DNA of 64,000 bases from NCBI GenBank assembly GCA_949825065.1, contig OX463854.1:15723112-15787111 (forward strand), in the 5' to 3' direction. The notes beneath the pieces are model-generated. The model was not told the origin of the DNA and ran no database searches. It was given only the letters and a program-made list of their open reading frames with translations. Positions 1 to 11,916 of this stretch are shown piece by piece (position 1 is the stretch's first letter; each line of letters opens with the position of its first letter). A program made the position numbers and the translations under genes. The stretch comes from Odontocerum albicorne. Its lineage: Eukaryota > Arthropoda > Insecta > Trichoptera > Odontoceridae.

Positions 1-970
1 GGCTCAACTTTGATATTAACATGTTTTATTAATTAAAACGTTAAAATGGCCTTTTTGTATAAAATATGTCAAAAATACTTTTAAATATGAACATTTTCAT
101 GTTAGTAATGTTATGAAACTGAAAAAAAATAATGTTTAAAACGAAAAAAATAAAATAACTAACCAATCCCATATCATTTACTCAATTCATACCGATAAGA
201 AAAAAAATCTTCCCTATTCTCTTGTAAGTAGTCAAAGTTATACAGTGCCCTTACTGATTGCCCAAACAACTTTGAAACCGTATTCCTATCACAATTAGAC
301 ATTTAAAAATTTCGTGTAATTAGTAGATAAAACGAAACATTTTTGTATATTTAGCTCACTTACTCAATTTATCACCTTACACGGTGTCAAGTATTATTGT
401 TCAAGACCTTATACACTGTGCGTTTCCATAATTGTTTCAGTCTGTTCGCTATTGATTACCCAGATTGTCTCGGATGAATGAAGCCTATGAAGTAAACGAA
501 TTATCGTCTCGAAAATTGAGTTGTCAGGACAAAAAGTCACTTCCGTTTAAATGAGCAGCAAATTGCTTCTCTGAGGTTTGGCGCTACAAAATGTAAAATA
601 TACGTTTTAATAGACTTGAACCGTCCTTGTTATGAAATGAATGTCAGTTCCATAACTGCAACGGTTCGTTTAATTCAGAGTTTGTCATTGGTATTTTTTA
701 TTTACATACTTTAAGATATTAATTGGTTCAACTTGGTCTAGTTCTTAATCAATACATATTTAAAGTTAAATCATATACCGTTAAAGAAGAGCTATTTTAA
801 TTTGTCTAAGCAGGGAATCATAAAAATTAAAGGTTTTTTCCTATTGATTATAGTGTTTTTGAAAAAAAAATGTATTTGATTACTGAAATAAACGAGTCAC
901 TTGTCCAGATATCATTAAATATGTTATAAATGTTCTTCATAAAAAAAATAGCTAACTGGTCCTGACCATG
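1..970. other. Anonymous AT-rich sequence
   Basis: No coding potential, RNA gene or repeat boundary is recognisable. Short A and T runs are common. If the exon at 3358-3490 belongs to a live gene, this is probably intronic. Confidence 0.5.
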
Positions 971-2179
971 TATAAGACATCGATCAATAAGTCCCGGGAC
1001 TAACTACTAAAACATAATTTGTTTACCAAAATTCTTCTTTATTCATCAACATAGTCTCCTTCAAGAGCGATACATTTATTCTAACGCTTTCCTAACTTTT
1101 CTATGCCAGCCGTGTAGAACGATTTATCTTTGGTTTCAAAATAGGCGTTAGTTTCGGCAACACTTCTTCATTGAAGCCTCTTTGAGGTCTGCGAATAGTC
1201 GCTGGGGGCCAAATCTGGAGAATACGGTGGGTGCGGAAACAATTCGAAGTTCAACCCATGCAATTTGGCCATCGTTACCATCGACTTGTGACACGGTGCA
1301 TTGTCCTGATGAAAGAGAACTTTTTTCTTCTTCATAGGGGGCCGTTTTTTTGTTGCCTTCAAACGCTCCAATAACGCTATGTAATATTCGCTATTGATGG
1401 TTTTTCCCTTTTCAAGGTGATCGATGAATATTATACCATGCGGATTCCAAAATACTGAGGCCATAACCTTCCCGGCCGACTGTTGAGTTTTTGGTCGCTT
1501 CGGACGACTTTCACCGGCTGCTCTCCGCACTCAGCTGACTGCCGATTTGATTCCGGAATATAGTGGTAGATCCAAGTTTCATCCATTGTCACATACCGAC
1601 GCAAAAACTCATGTTTATTTCGCGTAAACAGTGCCAAACAGCGCTCTGAATCATCGATGCGTTGTTGTTTCTATTCTATTGTGAGCAAACGCGGCACCCA
1701 TTTCGAAAAAAGCTTTTTCATGTTCATGCAAAATAGTGTAAACATTACCAAATGATATCTTCAGGATGTTTTTTTTATGTTTACTAGTGTAACAGCCTCA
1801 TTTGGACGACCAGAGCGTTCAGCATCATTTGTGTCTGTACGACTGCGTTTGAAATCAGCATACCACCGACAAATGGTTGTTTTTGACTGAGCAGAGTCCG
1901 GATAACACTTTTCAAGCCATCGCTGAGTTTGAACGGTATTTTTCCCCATTAAAATGCAATGTTTTATCAACACGAAATTCGTTTTTTTTTTTTTATTGTT
2001 TTGAAAATAGCAAAAGTAGCGTCACTTAAACCACTGTAACTCAATGACACAACGTCGGAATGTCATGAAAGTTTGACACGTAACTTCTAAAGGTTGGTTC
2101 TAACTGAGAACGGTATGGATTTGTTATTAGAGGCACCATCTGTGCGTTAGTCCCGGGACTTATTGATAGATGTGTTATA
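971..2179 (-). mobile_element. Degenerate mariner-family DNA transposon
   Basis: The termini at 971-1003 and 2147-2179 are imperfect inverted repeats of about 33 bp. Their most conserved core is AAGTCCCGGGACT. The roughly 1.2-kb length is normal for mariner. TA dinucleotides lie at both outer ends, but repetition of TATA at the edges leaves the exact target duplication uncertain. Between the repeats, the minus strand encodes a broken mariner transposase. Confidence 0.9.
1033..1973 (-). pseudogene. Mariner transposase remnant (DD34D type)
   Basis: The protein would bind the element ends and cut and paste the transposon at TA sites. The N-terminal helix-turn-helix segment lies at about 1761-1973 (residues such as RWYADFKRSRTDTNDAERSGRP). 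The first catalytic motif MDETW is near 1570-1586. The second motif HQDNAPCH and third motif SPDLAPSDY lie within 1168-1530, with exactly 34 residues between the two aspartates, the mariner D34D signature. The C-terminal FETKDKSFYTAG-type segment follows at about 1070-1140 in another frame. At least three frame changes and several stops separate the parts, and the linker between the DNA-binding and catalytic regions is scrambled. It is inactive. The D34D spacing and motifs make the family call firm; I do not assign a subfamily. Confidence 0.92.
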
Positions 2180-2318
2180 TATAAATACGTCCTCAAAGTT
2201 ATTTAATTAATTTATTTACCAACGACCACAGTGTATCTTATAACAAAATTTTGATTCTAAGCCGTGAGTATTTCTTATATAACTAGAGAGAAAAAAAGAC
2301 AAATGAAACGGTTACAAT

Positions 2319-2731
2319 CAAGCCTGGGCAAACTTTTACAGCTGGCGGGCCGCATTGATTCTCCAAGTTACTCGTAAGCCGCAGTACTTTACATAATCTG
2401 GGTATATAATGTAGGATGTTTTTTTTTTCACGTTACCGTGTAATTTGGTTTTATAAAAAGACATTTGCACAAAATCTTCTGATAAAAGTATGGAAACGGA
2501 ATCTGCACTAGTGTGGACAGTGTTGAAGTGGAAGCTTGACTTTCGCAATTACGCCTGCCTGCGCACGCACGGCACGAGCACTCTACATTAAAGCCGCCGC
2601 ACACCATCTACCGTGGCAGAAAAGTATCGAAAAGAAGCATTTTTTTCACTCATGATTTTTTTCACAATTTTTATTTTTTAAATTCGGACCACATGAAAAT
2701 GGGCCGCGGGTCGTAGTTTCCACAAAACCTG
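2319..2731. mobile_element. hAT-type MITE with 8-bp target duplication
   Basis: A 413-bp non-coding element is bracketed by the identical 8-mer GTTACAAT at 2311-2318 and 2732-2739. Both ends carry CA-initiated, imperfect inverted termini with the GGGCCGC motif that hAT ends often show (GCGGGCCGC near 2346, GGGCCGCGGG at 2701). No transposase is present, so it must depend on enzyme made elsewhere. One TACTCGTA octamer lies inside at 2369. Confidence 0.85.
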
Positions 2732-3347
2732 GTTACAATCATAAAAATATTACAACCAGTTAATCCACAAAAATCATACTTCAAAATAACAGAATATACA
2801 AAGACAATTTAAAAGATAAATAGTATAAAAACGGACAAAATAAATATATTCATAACAAATTAATGTAACAATTTGTTCAAATGCTTGAATACGTGTACTT
2901 GATCCAAATTATGCGACATAAAAAGTTTCATGCAAATATTGAAGGCAAACTTGACTAAATGTGAATTATTTGGCTTTAAAAACTTGGATAAATCTTCCCA
3001 TTATTAGAGAAAATTGTTCCACAAAGCTTGACCTTTTTTATTTGTTTTCATCCCTTCACCATTCTTAAGAATAGTTACCATTAGATATTTTTATTTGTGT
3101 CTTCTGAATATTAAAATGTCATTCGCAGATACGGGGAAATACCCCATGTAATAGACACTGTCTCGTCATTCATGTTTTTATAGTTTACTTATTACTATTT
3201 TTTTTATATTTCTTTCTCTTTAAGAATGAGTTCGACTATCTTTAAAATAAAATTCTTAAAAAAAATAGTTTGTTCTCCAGTCGACTTTGCTTTTTAAATC
3301 GCGTTGTAGACGAACCATACTTAATTGTATTTTTATGTCTTGATTGA

Positions 3348-4021
<674 letters not shown>

Positions 4022-4129
4022 CGGTTTATATGTGGCAACCCTTCCAATCATCTAGCAAGTTGTTGAAGTGACAAAAAATGTAAACCATACATAGAACCAT
4101 TTTTTAAATTTTAATTTGATATTAACAAG

Positions 4130-4215
4130 AATCTGACCCACAAACCCCGGATTAGGAGGTAGGCATCTTAATGTCTTGGTTGCGGGGGCTGTCGGATGAT
4201 GATGATATGAATCAC
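4130..4215 (+). repeat. Possible RTE-like LINE tail
   Basis: A short segment contains the GGGGGCTGTCGGATGATGATGAT-like 3' end that resembles RTE-type tails. Similar GATGATGATG endings occur near 28930. The evidence is only this tail. Confidence 0.35.
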
Positions 4216-4759
4216 GAAATAAACACCCTGTATTATTAAGAGTATATATTGGGTATAGGATTATTTGTGTCGTTAAGTGGTGTACGAGGGAAGACGTATA
4301 ATATAATAAATAATTCCGAGTCGCTTCGTCTTGCCGTATTGATATGTTCGCTTTGTTGAGGTATAATTGCCCTAATATCTTATTGTCAGTGCATTAAATA
4401 GTTAAACCGTACTGAGAGAACTATTCTGTTATATTCAAACTGGTTCTTGGCATGTGTTATATTGTATCGTATTTTGATTTAGTTTAAAATTATTTTGATA
4501 GTCACTATGGTGTTTTACTGGCTCAGAAGATAATGGACGTTTGGAAGTAATTGTATCCTGTATTCAAAGTAAATGCGATATACGAGTATGAGTGAACAAT
4601 GAAAGACTGAAATTGAAAATTTCTGCTATTTGGCTAGTTTTTTTTTCAAATGAGGGAAGAGTTACGAGAGATATTGAATGGCGTGTAGCGATAAGGAACT
4701 AAGTCAATAATGAGGCTCTTAAACATATACTCGTATACTCGAATCGAGCAGTATCAAAT

Positions 4760-5220
4760 ATGCTATAATAACAGTATTTTAGTATCAAATTTGATGTATG
4801 GAAGTGAAACGGGAACATGGAAAAAACTAAAAGAGGCTGTAGAAATACGTGCACTTGGAAGAATATGACAATTATGGCAATACGGAACGAGGTGATTTGG
4901 GATGAATATGAACTTAATGCTGACGTGTTGAGTAAGGTGAAAGAGCGCACTCCGATATGGTTTAGGTGCGTTGAACGAATATATGAAGAAATACTATAGC
5001 AAATGTTACAGTGCATATGTGAGTTAAAGGCGTGGAACAGGAAGACCATAGAAAGTGTGGTTGGATAAAATAAATTTTATTTTGATAGAATAAAACGTAG
5101 TAAGTTAGAGAAGTCGTAAGAGTTGTGCATAGGAAAGTCAGGGGTTTTGTCCTATCTGCCTTCTCCTCTCTGCCTACTCCTCTCTGCCTTTAAATGGAGG
5201 TAACATATAGTATGGTATGT
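4760..5220 (+). pseudogene. LINE 3' fragment, same family
   Basis: This is a second 5'-truncated copy in the same orientation as the one at 3551, about 0.75 kb downstream. The block SNLMYGSE is followed by a frame-shifted VEIRALGRI segment. Next comes NELNADVLSKVKER, a degenerate WFRCVERI, and finally the VLSYLPSPLCL-like end. It is inactive. Confidence 0.75.
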
Positions 5221-5744
5221 ATGTATATAATACTAAATAAACATCCTTGGCACAAGACGCATATCTACTAACCCAGGGGTTACTGGTTCGTTTCTCGTAA
5301 ATTTATAATACTTTTTTAGATCATTGTTTACCAAAATGACTTGCACGTAATTATGGTGTTATTTTAAATACACAAGTAGAACAAAATTATTTGTGTTTTT
5401 TTTCGGTTCTTTATACTTTTTTACTACCGCAAAGGAAATATTGCGACACAAGTTAAAAAATATATGTATGTATCGTATATGTCAAATGTGGTTTTAAAAA
5501 ATCTGTAATGATGATACGAAACTCGAAGTTGGTGACTCTAATGTAAAACTGAGAATTATCTAATCAAAACTTTTATTGAGAATCACAATTCTACGGAAAA
5601 TATAGAAAATCATCATCGTCCACAAGCAATTGATGTCCTCATTTTTTGCCCTAAAAATACGCGATTACTTTCCGGCTAACACAATTCAATATAGTCATAA
5701 ACATTTGCCATACGAAAGAAATATTATATTTATACTTACCATCA

Positions 5745-5960
5745 TGCCATGTCGTTTTTGGTGTAAGCAAAGATACATATCTCAATGCCTTTATAATCCA
5801 TCACACATTTTTCACCTCATTCACGTCCATACATTTAGTTATGTATGTTCTCCTGTTTCTCATACTCCTTGACTTTCCCTCAGTCAAAATTTTGATAACA
5901 AGCTCATTTCACTATTTCCTTGGTCTACCTCTTCTATGCTCTATGCTCTCCATTTTTTTC
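5745..5960 (-). pseudogene. LINE C-terminal fragment, same family
   Basis: The reverse complement matches the last roughly 70 codons of the same LINE, with the GNV-S-RNR-type stretch and the cysteine-arginine block near the end. It is only about 215 bp and frame-broken. Confidence 0.6.
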
Positions 5961-6119
5961 TGATTTTTTTTATTTGTTTTGTAAGTCTTTGGCAACTCAA
6001 TCTCTCAATCAGACATAACCATATTGATATTCTTTTTAATTCTACGAATGATATCCATTGCTTAACAGTTATCTTTTATCCGACCATTTATGATTCTATC
6101 ATAATGATAATAATACAAT

Positions 6120-6200
6120 TATTCATATAGCGCCGTTTAGAGAGCAGACTCCTCAAGGGCGCTCATATACTTTAACACTATATATTCTCCACATGGTATG
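6120..6200 (-). repeat. SINE-like family A, 3' end
   Basis: In reverse orientation this contains the diagnostic ending GCCC..GAGGAGT..GCTCTCTAAACGGCGCTAT, shared with copies at 20185-20260, 25080-25140, 33010-33060 and 61340-61380. Confidence 0.6.
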
Positions 6201-6989
6201 TATTTATACCATAGATAATTGCGGCAAATGTGTCGTGGCATTTTCAAAATAATTCTCGTTTTTGCATGCAACAAACAACAAGATAAATCAAATGTTAGCT
6301 TGGTAAACTGGCTCTATCATCATTATACTCATCACCTCAGCAGCGTTTGATTTGGGAGATCCCTCTCAACGGATTTTGTGCTTGTCGAATGTTCGGGAAC
6401 ATCTATTGTAGGCAAAGCAGTATTGTTCCTTTCAGTGTGGCTTATCCAACCGAAGTGGCTGCTATTCGAGCTTACAAAGAGAACAATTGGAAATGTATTA
6501 TAGCAAAGCCGTTTGAAGGACGGTTTCGAGAGGTAGAGCGAACTAATAATATTATTAACGTCTACCTATTTAAGTGCCAAAATAGAGGCAGTCATACACG
6601 AACCTAAAATAGAATGAAATGAAATGTATGTTGTATCGTATTAAACTTTCACTATCTTATGGTCATCTTTGAAGACCCAAACGGGTGGTTTTTATTGTTT
6701 TACAAAAATTTATTTGTGTCCGTCCATGTTTTAAAAATCTAGCGGTCGCGTTTTATCAAAGTTGAGTGTTTCGTTGGATGAGGTAAGCCTTATCTGTCTT
6801 ACGAAGAATCCATTTTAGGGATTACCTCCCAGCCCCTTTTAAATAACTGTTTTTAAGAGGCGCATTGTTAAAAAAGCGTTCTGGAAAAAGTTTCTCTTCG
6901 TTCTCAGTGGTAAATAGGGATTGTTCTTCTATGGATCCGGCCAATGAGAGGCCATCTACTAAGAAATGATTTGATTCCCACCCGTCGGT
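6200..6989. other. No recognisable gene
   Basis: An 86-codon open frame at 6347-6607 (+) is present, but its product resembles nothing I know and it has no flanking consensus splice pair that I can support. The rest is unremarkable. Confidence 0.4.
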
Positions 6990-7290
6990 GGCGGGGATAA
7001 AAGGCGATGCTTGGAGAGGATCGAGAAGCCGTCGTCCGTTTTGCCGGGAAACGTGTTTCAAAGACGGAATTTCTCACCAGACTGCGACACAGCCTTGAGA
7101 GAAATGTGGCGACTTTTACTTATATCCCTGGCACACTGGGTAGCCGACATCATCATAATATAGCTCACCGTCGTGATACAAAGGACAAGAGCCGACGCCT
7201 GGGAACGGAGCTGCCCACAACATGAAGTTCTCCATTCCGCCACGCCGCTGAAGCTGAGGACGTGTTCGCCTACTGGTTACATCAATGGTT
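6990..7290. other. GC-rich island 1, possible conserved element
   Basis: A sharply bounded CpG-containing stretch sits in AT-rich surroundings. Open frames of 72 and 61 codons lie on opposite strands and look like by-products of base composition. It could be a promoter, exon or conserved non-coding element; nothing decides between these. Confidence 0.3.
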
Positions 7291-9884
7291 CAAGCTTTTG
7301 ACCGTAATAGCCTCCCACATCTCGAAATTTTCCCGACATTCGTAAGCGGAATAACCCTATGTTAAATCACTTCGAACTTGCTTTTTAACTTATAAATTCC
7401 TTCTTATAAATTGTCTTCTTTTTTAAAAAAAATCCCATTGTAACAATAAAGGAAATTTCTGAATAAATTTTCTTTTATTACCAACACTCATTATTCTATA
7501 AAAGATGAAATATATTACTATCAATTTTGATACGCCTCGTACAAAATAATTCGAATGTACGAATTTAACTGTTTTCTGTTATAAGAGGCTTCCGTAATAA
7601 GTCGATTTCTTCCAGTCAATCAAAAATTAGTTTGAAGTTTTTTTTATAGAAAACTAAACTGGAACGCTTCTTTGGGTTTCTTTGGAAGTTATACCTGCAT
7701 TTCCTGGGATGGAAATCAAGATTCTATCAACGAAGTCACGCAAATCATCGATATTCACAGTCATTATTATTGTCTTCTCTTCATTTCTGGCCAATAATTC
7801 CACCTCAACTCAATTCAATTCTAGCATGTCTACACAACCCTTCCACCTTTTCGTACAAATGTTTCTAGAAACAACTTTGTTGTTCTTCTGGGTTGGCCTT
7901 AAAATTCAACGAAGAATTCTTCTTTTTACCATTTCTGTGATACGAGTATATACTAACCACTTCAGTTGAAACTTCTCTATTTTCATTAGAAGAGATTCCG
8001 TGTTCAGGGCCGCTCGGATTTCCATATTCTGTTAATAAGGGACTTACCCACTATTCTTGTAGAATTATTATCTCTGGTGCTTGTAAGATTAAACTGAATT
8101 TTTTTAAGTTATGAAGGAAAAAGGTGAGGGAATTACCAAAAAAAAAAATGTTTTCAATGTAATTACCTGTAGTTCGTCATAATTTTTAGAATGATCAATT
8201 CATTTTTCGACACGCTGACAAAATATTCTGAAGTTTCTAGATGAGTATTTCTGCTGATTCTGTTTTGAAAACGGCTTATTTCCTTGTTTAGTTATTAATA
8301 TCATCTGGTAAATGAGTATTTTATGATTAAATTACGTCTTCAAGTTTCATTTATTTCGTACGAAGCAGCGGATATTTTCTCAATTATCTCAATAGATAAA
8401 ATGTGGTTAATATCCATTTGCGTTATTACATCCAATGGTAAGAAATGTAGCATCATGTTTAGCAGACTTAAGGATTTTTATTTATGTTCAACGATGGTAT
8501 ATTTACATTTTTTAAGGCAAATGACAGTTCACATTACGACGTTTAAAAATATTAAACCATCAGTAGAAAATACACCTTTATTTAATCTCACATATGTAGT
8601 AACATTGGCATACAGTGAAAAAGGGAAGTAAAAAGAACACTTGATAAAAGTACTCTTTTATTTTATTTCAGTCATTGTTCAAAATATTGCAAGGCAGACA
8701 TAACCCATATTTTTTTAAAAGAAATACAATTCAATTGAGTTCAATCCCGCCTCCACCCACGTTTTTATGGGGGACAAATTAAGTTCACATCGAGCGCTAT
8801 CTACACTAGAAGATTGAAATCTTCTTTATTTTTTTATGAGCTAGACGTCACATAGTGACGAAGAAGGAACTGCCCAAAGGGACTCCTTATCCGGTGGCGA
8901 CACACCTGAGAGGGAAAAGAATAGTAGTGACGACGGACTTATGGTCCGACATCACGGGAAAAGGGAAATTATTAAGTGGCTTAAGGCCTAGAGTTTAAAC
9001 AGCTCAGCAATTTACCAGTACTTTCACAGAAGATATCAAATGCTACAAAACTATCCTTGGACGCCACTAGATCGGAGTTACTAATCGGTCCGAAGATGAA
9101 CCGTTGTAAGACTAAAATAAATACACTGAATTATGTCTAAAGTTACCAAAATTTTATCTAATCTGATGATATCTTGAAGATCTTAGTTTTCATTACCGTT
9201 TATGCGTGGAGCTTTTTATACTGAAACATGCTAAGTCTTGGTATGTACAGTTAGAGAATTTGTTATTTATACTACGCTGGATATATCCGAAGATGTTCTC
9301 TACTGTTGTCCTCTAGTTCAAAATGTTTTTCGAATTTTCAAAAACGTTGCATCCTTCATAATCAAGGCAATATTAAATAATAAGGAAACTTTTATTGGCA
9401 TCACTGAGGTTGAAGGTTGCAACGTCGTCCAAATTATGGTAATCTCCCAAAAAATATAGTAAGTAATATAGCTTATTTTTTTTAACACACGCTAATTCAT
9501 TACACGAGGATTCAATGTTTCATTTAAATGGGTAGCTAACATACTAAGTGCCAGTAAAATTAATTCGTATAAAACATTTATGCAAACTATTTTATAACCT
9601 TCTGGCAACCGAACACCAAAAGCTGGGGTGGAAGGTAATCGTTCTACCGACAGTCCACGGAGGTTAAACTAATAAAGTTTAAATTCAATATACTCGTACA
9701 TAAAAAATACAAATCACATTTTATGGTTTATTATTTAGGTATTCTCTGTGAGAAAAGGTTAAAATTATTTTATTAAAATATCTAACTCGAAATTTAAGAA
9801 GATCCCACCTCCAAGTAATCCGTTTTAAAAGGGTAGTAAAACTCGATTTAAATTGTTAATTTTTTCCCGATCATCATTCTCTTT
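7291..9884. other. Anonymous sequence
   Basis: Short open frames at 7682-7969 and 8323-8631 have no recognisable domains and are as expected by chance. No TIRs, tRNA-like boxes or LINE blocks were found. Confidence 0.4.
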
Positions 9885-10260
9885 CTTCCTTTTTTTCATT
9901 TTTACCGCCCTTTACCTCCACATGACTTCCGCCCCATCATCATCTAGCGGTCCGGCTCATTTGAAATGAACAATGAGCGAACTTAATACGAATTCCTCGA
10001 ATCTTCCTCGTCCACCCCTCAGTTTAAGTCTTAAACCGGTTCTCCCTTTCTTCAGCCCATCCGTCATAACCCTCACACCACCGAATCGTCCCTGAACGGG
10101 CTTTATTATTTTAGGAGCTAGTTCGGTTTCACTCGGGTTGTTCTTTTCCTTTCCAAGGGGTGGCTTTTCACCGCCACCTCTCTCCTACCACCCTCCGCCA
10201 TCTTTCTTCCTATTCTTAATTGTCTACGTTTGACGTAAGGCTTTCCGTCGGTTCCGTGTT
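9885..10260. other. Pyrimidine- and GC-rich island 2
   Basis: A long C/T-rich block with CpGs and few long A or T runs contrasts with its flanks. It has no credible reading frame. It may be a conserved regulatory segment or a decayed exon or UTR; this is inference from composition only. Confidence 0.3.
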
Positions 10261-11139
10261 TGCTGTTTTACTTATCCTTCGAGTTTGTTTGGCTTCTGCT
10301 GCATTTCATTGCAATTCTGAAATTGTTTTTGCTAAAACTTTTATCAGTAAAAATATTACATAACTTAGTTCGACTTACACACCTTTAAAAGACTTTATTT
10401 AATATATTTTGATTTGTTTCTTTCTATAAGAACATTAATATGATATCTTTCATCAAAACTAATTACAGACCAGCTTTAGCACACTCATCAAGTCCAATGC
10501 TGTACCGCTCGGCTATACACCTCAACATATAATACAATATTTACAAATGCGATTATTATACATATTAATAACTTCGCTATATAATGATGCAATGAGGTTA
10601 TTAAAAACAAAACAAAAAACAATGATCTGAACTTCAATCCCCGACAGCTTGGACAGCATCATCCAAAACTAGCAACGGTGTACCAATTATCCCCACCTCT
10701 GTCTTTATTAGTGATTGTATCGTGATCTCGTCACATTCTTGTGATGGATTATAGAAGTTTGTGTCATTATTTTTATTTTAATTCATTGAACAACACAAGT
10801 TTCATAAGAATGCGAGAGGAAAACTAATCTATTACGAGCTAATACTTTCTAGAGACGTATGTGAATCTGTATGGGTCTTTCTGAATTTCGCAAAGATACT
10901 TCTGGTCAATGATGCATCTAGAACTTTCAGCTGCAAAGATGTTGTTCACGATACTATAATACTCGTATTTCCCAACCGCTCTCTTGAACACATCTTTAAA
11001 ACTAGTAAAATGTATATTTCATGAATTTAATCAAATGTCTTAAAAAATCATTCCATACAAGTCCAAAAAACGTGTCGCTATTTTCCTTAGATATCTTAAA
11101 TCATTTATCATAAGATGTGGCTTGGATTAATTTTATTAC
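10261..11139. other. Anonymous AT-rich sequence
   Basis: No gene was found. A stretch near 10470-10560 faintly resembles a reversed tRNA-like SINE head, but the boxes are too weak to annotate. Confidence 0.35.
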
Positions 11140-11916
11140 GTGTTAACATAAGTTGTGTCCGTTTTTTACCAAATTAATAATGAGCACCAAAAGTAAAACG
11201 AAATGGTAAAGGTACATCATTCGAAAGAAAACGTTCTGCTCTACAAGATATTGTGTTTGCTTTTACGTTACATATATTATTTTATTTGATTACAGTTCTT
11301 CAAAATGGAATGTCAAGTAGACGAAAGTGAGCATTTTCGACACCTCCTTCTGTTCGCGTTCAATCGAGGGAATAAAGCTGCCAAAGCTGCTCGCGATATT
11401 TGCGAAGTGTACGGTGAAGATGCTATGAATGAAAGGACAGCTAATCGATGATTTTTGCGTTTCAAAAACGGTAATTTCGACCTGAAAGACATGGAGCGTT
11501 CCGGACGACTAGTGGACTTCGATGAGGACCGCTTAAACCACATTATTCGTAAAGATCCCCTTCAAACCACCGTAGAATTGGCTGAGCAGATAAATTGTAG
11601 TCACATGACTGTATACCGCCATCTTAAATCAATGGGAAAAGTCCAGAAGTTCAGCGCTTGGGTTCCACATGGTTTGAGTGAAAACAACAAAAATCAACGT
11701 TCGACAATTGAAACGAAAATGCTCACTTTCGTCTACTTGACATTCCCTTTTGAAAGCTTGTAATCAAATAAAATAATATATGTAACGTGAAAGAAAACAC
11801 AATATCTTGTAGAGCAGAAAATTTTCTTTCGAATGGCGTATAACGTTTACCATTTTGTTTTACTTATGGTACTCGTTTTTAATTTGGAAAAAAACGGACA
11901 CAACTTATGTTAACAC
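11140..11916 (+). mobile_element. Mariner derivative with 200-bp inverted termini
   Basis: The arms 11140-11339 and 11714-11916 are near-identical inverted copies, about 200 bp each. Mariner normally has ends of about 30 bp. Here the right arm is an inverted copy of the left end, including the first dozen codons of the transposase, so the true 3' half (catalytic domain) has been replaced by a duplicate of the 5' end. The outermost bases are GTGTTAACATAAG on both sides. Confidence 0.9.
11305..11763 (+). pseudogene. Mariner transposase N-terminal half
   Basis: Translation starts at ATG 11305 with MECQVDESEHFRHLLLFAF. It continues through the paired helix-turn-helix DNA-binding domain of mariner, with landmarks KAARDICEVYGEDA, RFKNGNFDLKDMERSGR and AEQINCSHMTVYRHL, to KWVPH-like WVPHGLSENNKNQR. 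An in-frame TGA at codon 50 replaces the Trp that mariner has before FLRFKNG, the only obvious stop in the frame. After about residue 135 the sequence runs into the inverted right arm and ends at 11761-11763. No catalytic DDD domain remains. If read through, it would be a DNA-binding-only protein, which in principle could compete for element ends. That is speculation. Confidence 0.9.

Noticed and set aside
6347..6607. 86-codon open frame
   Set aside because: No recognisable family, no splice or start context, length expected by chance.
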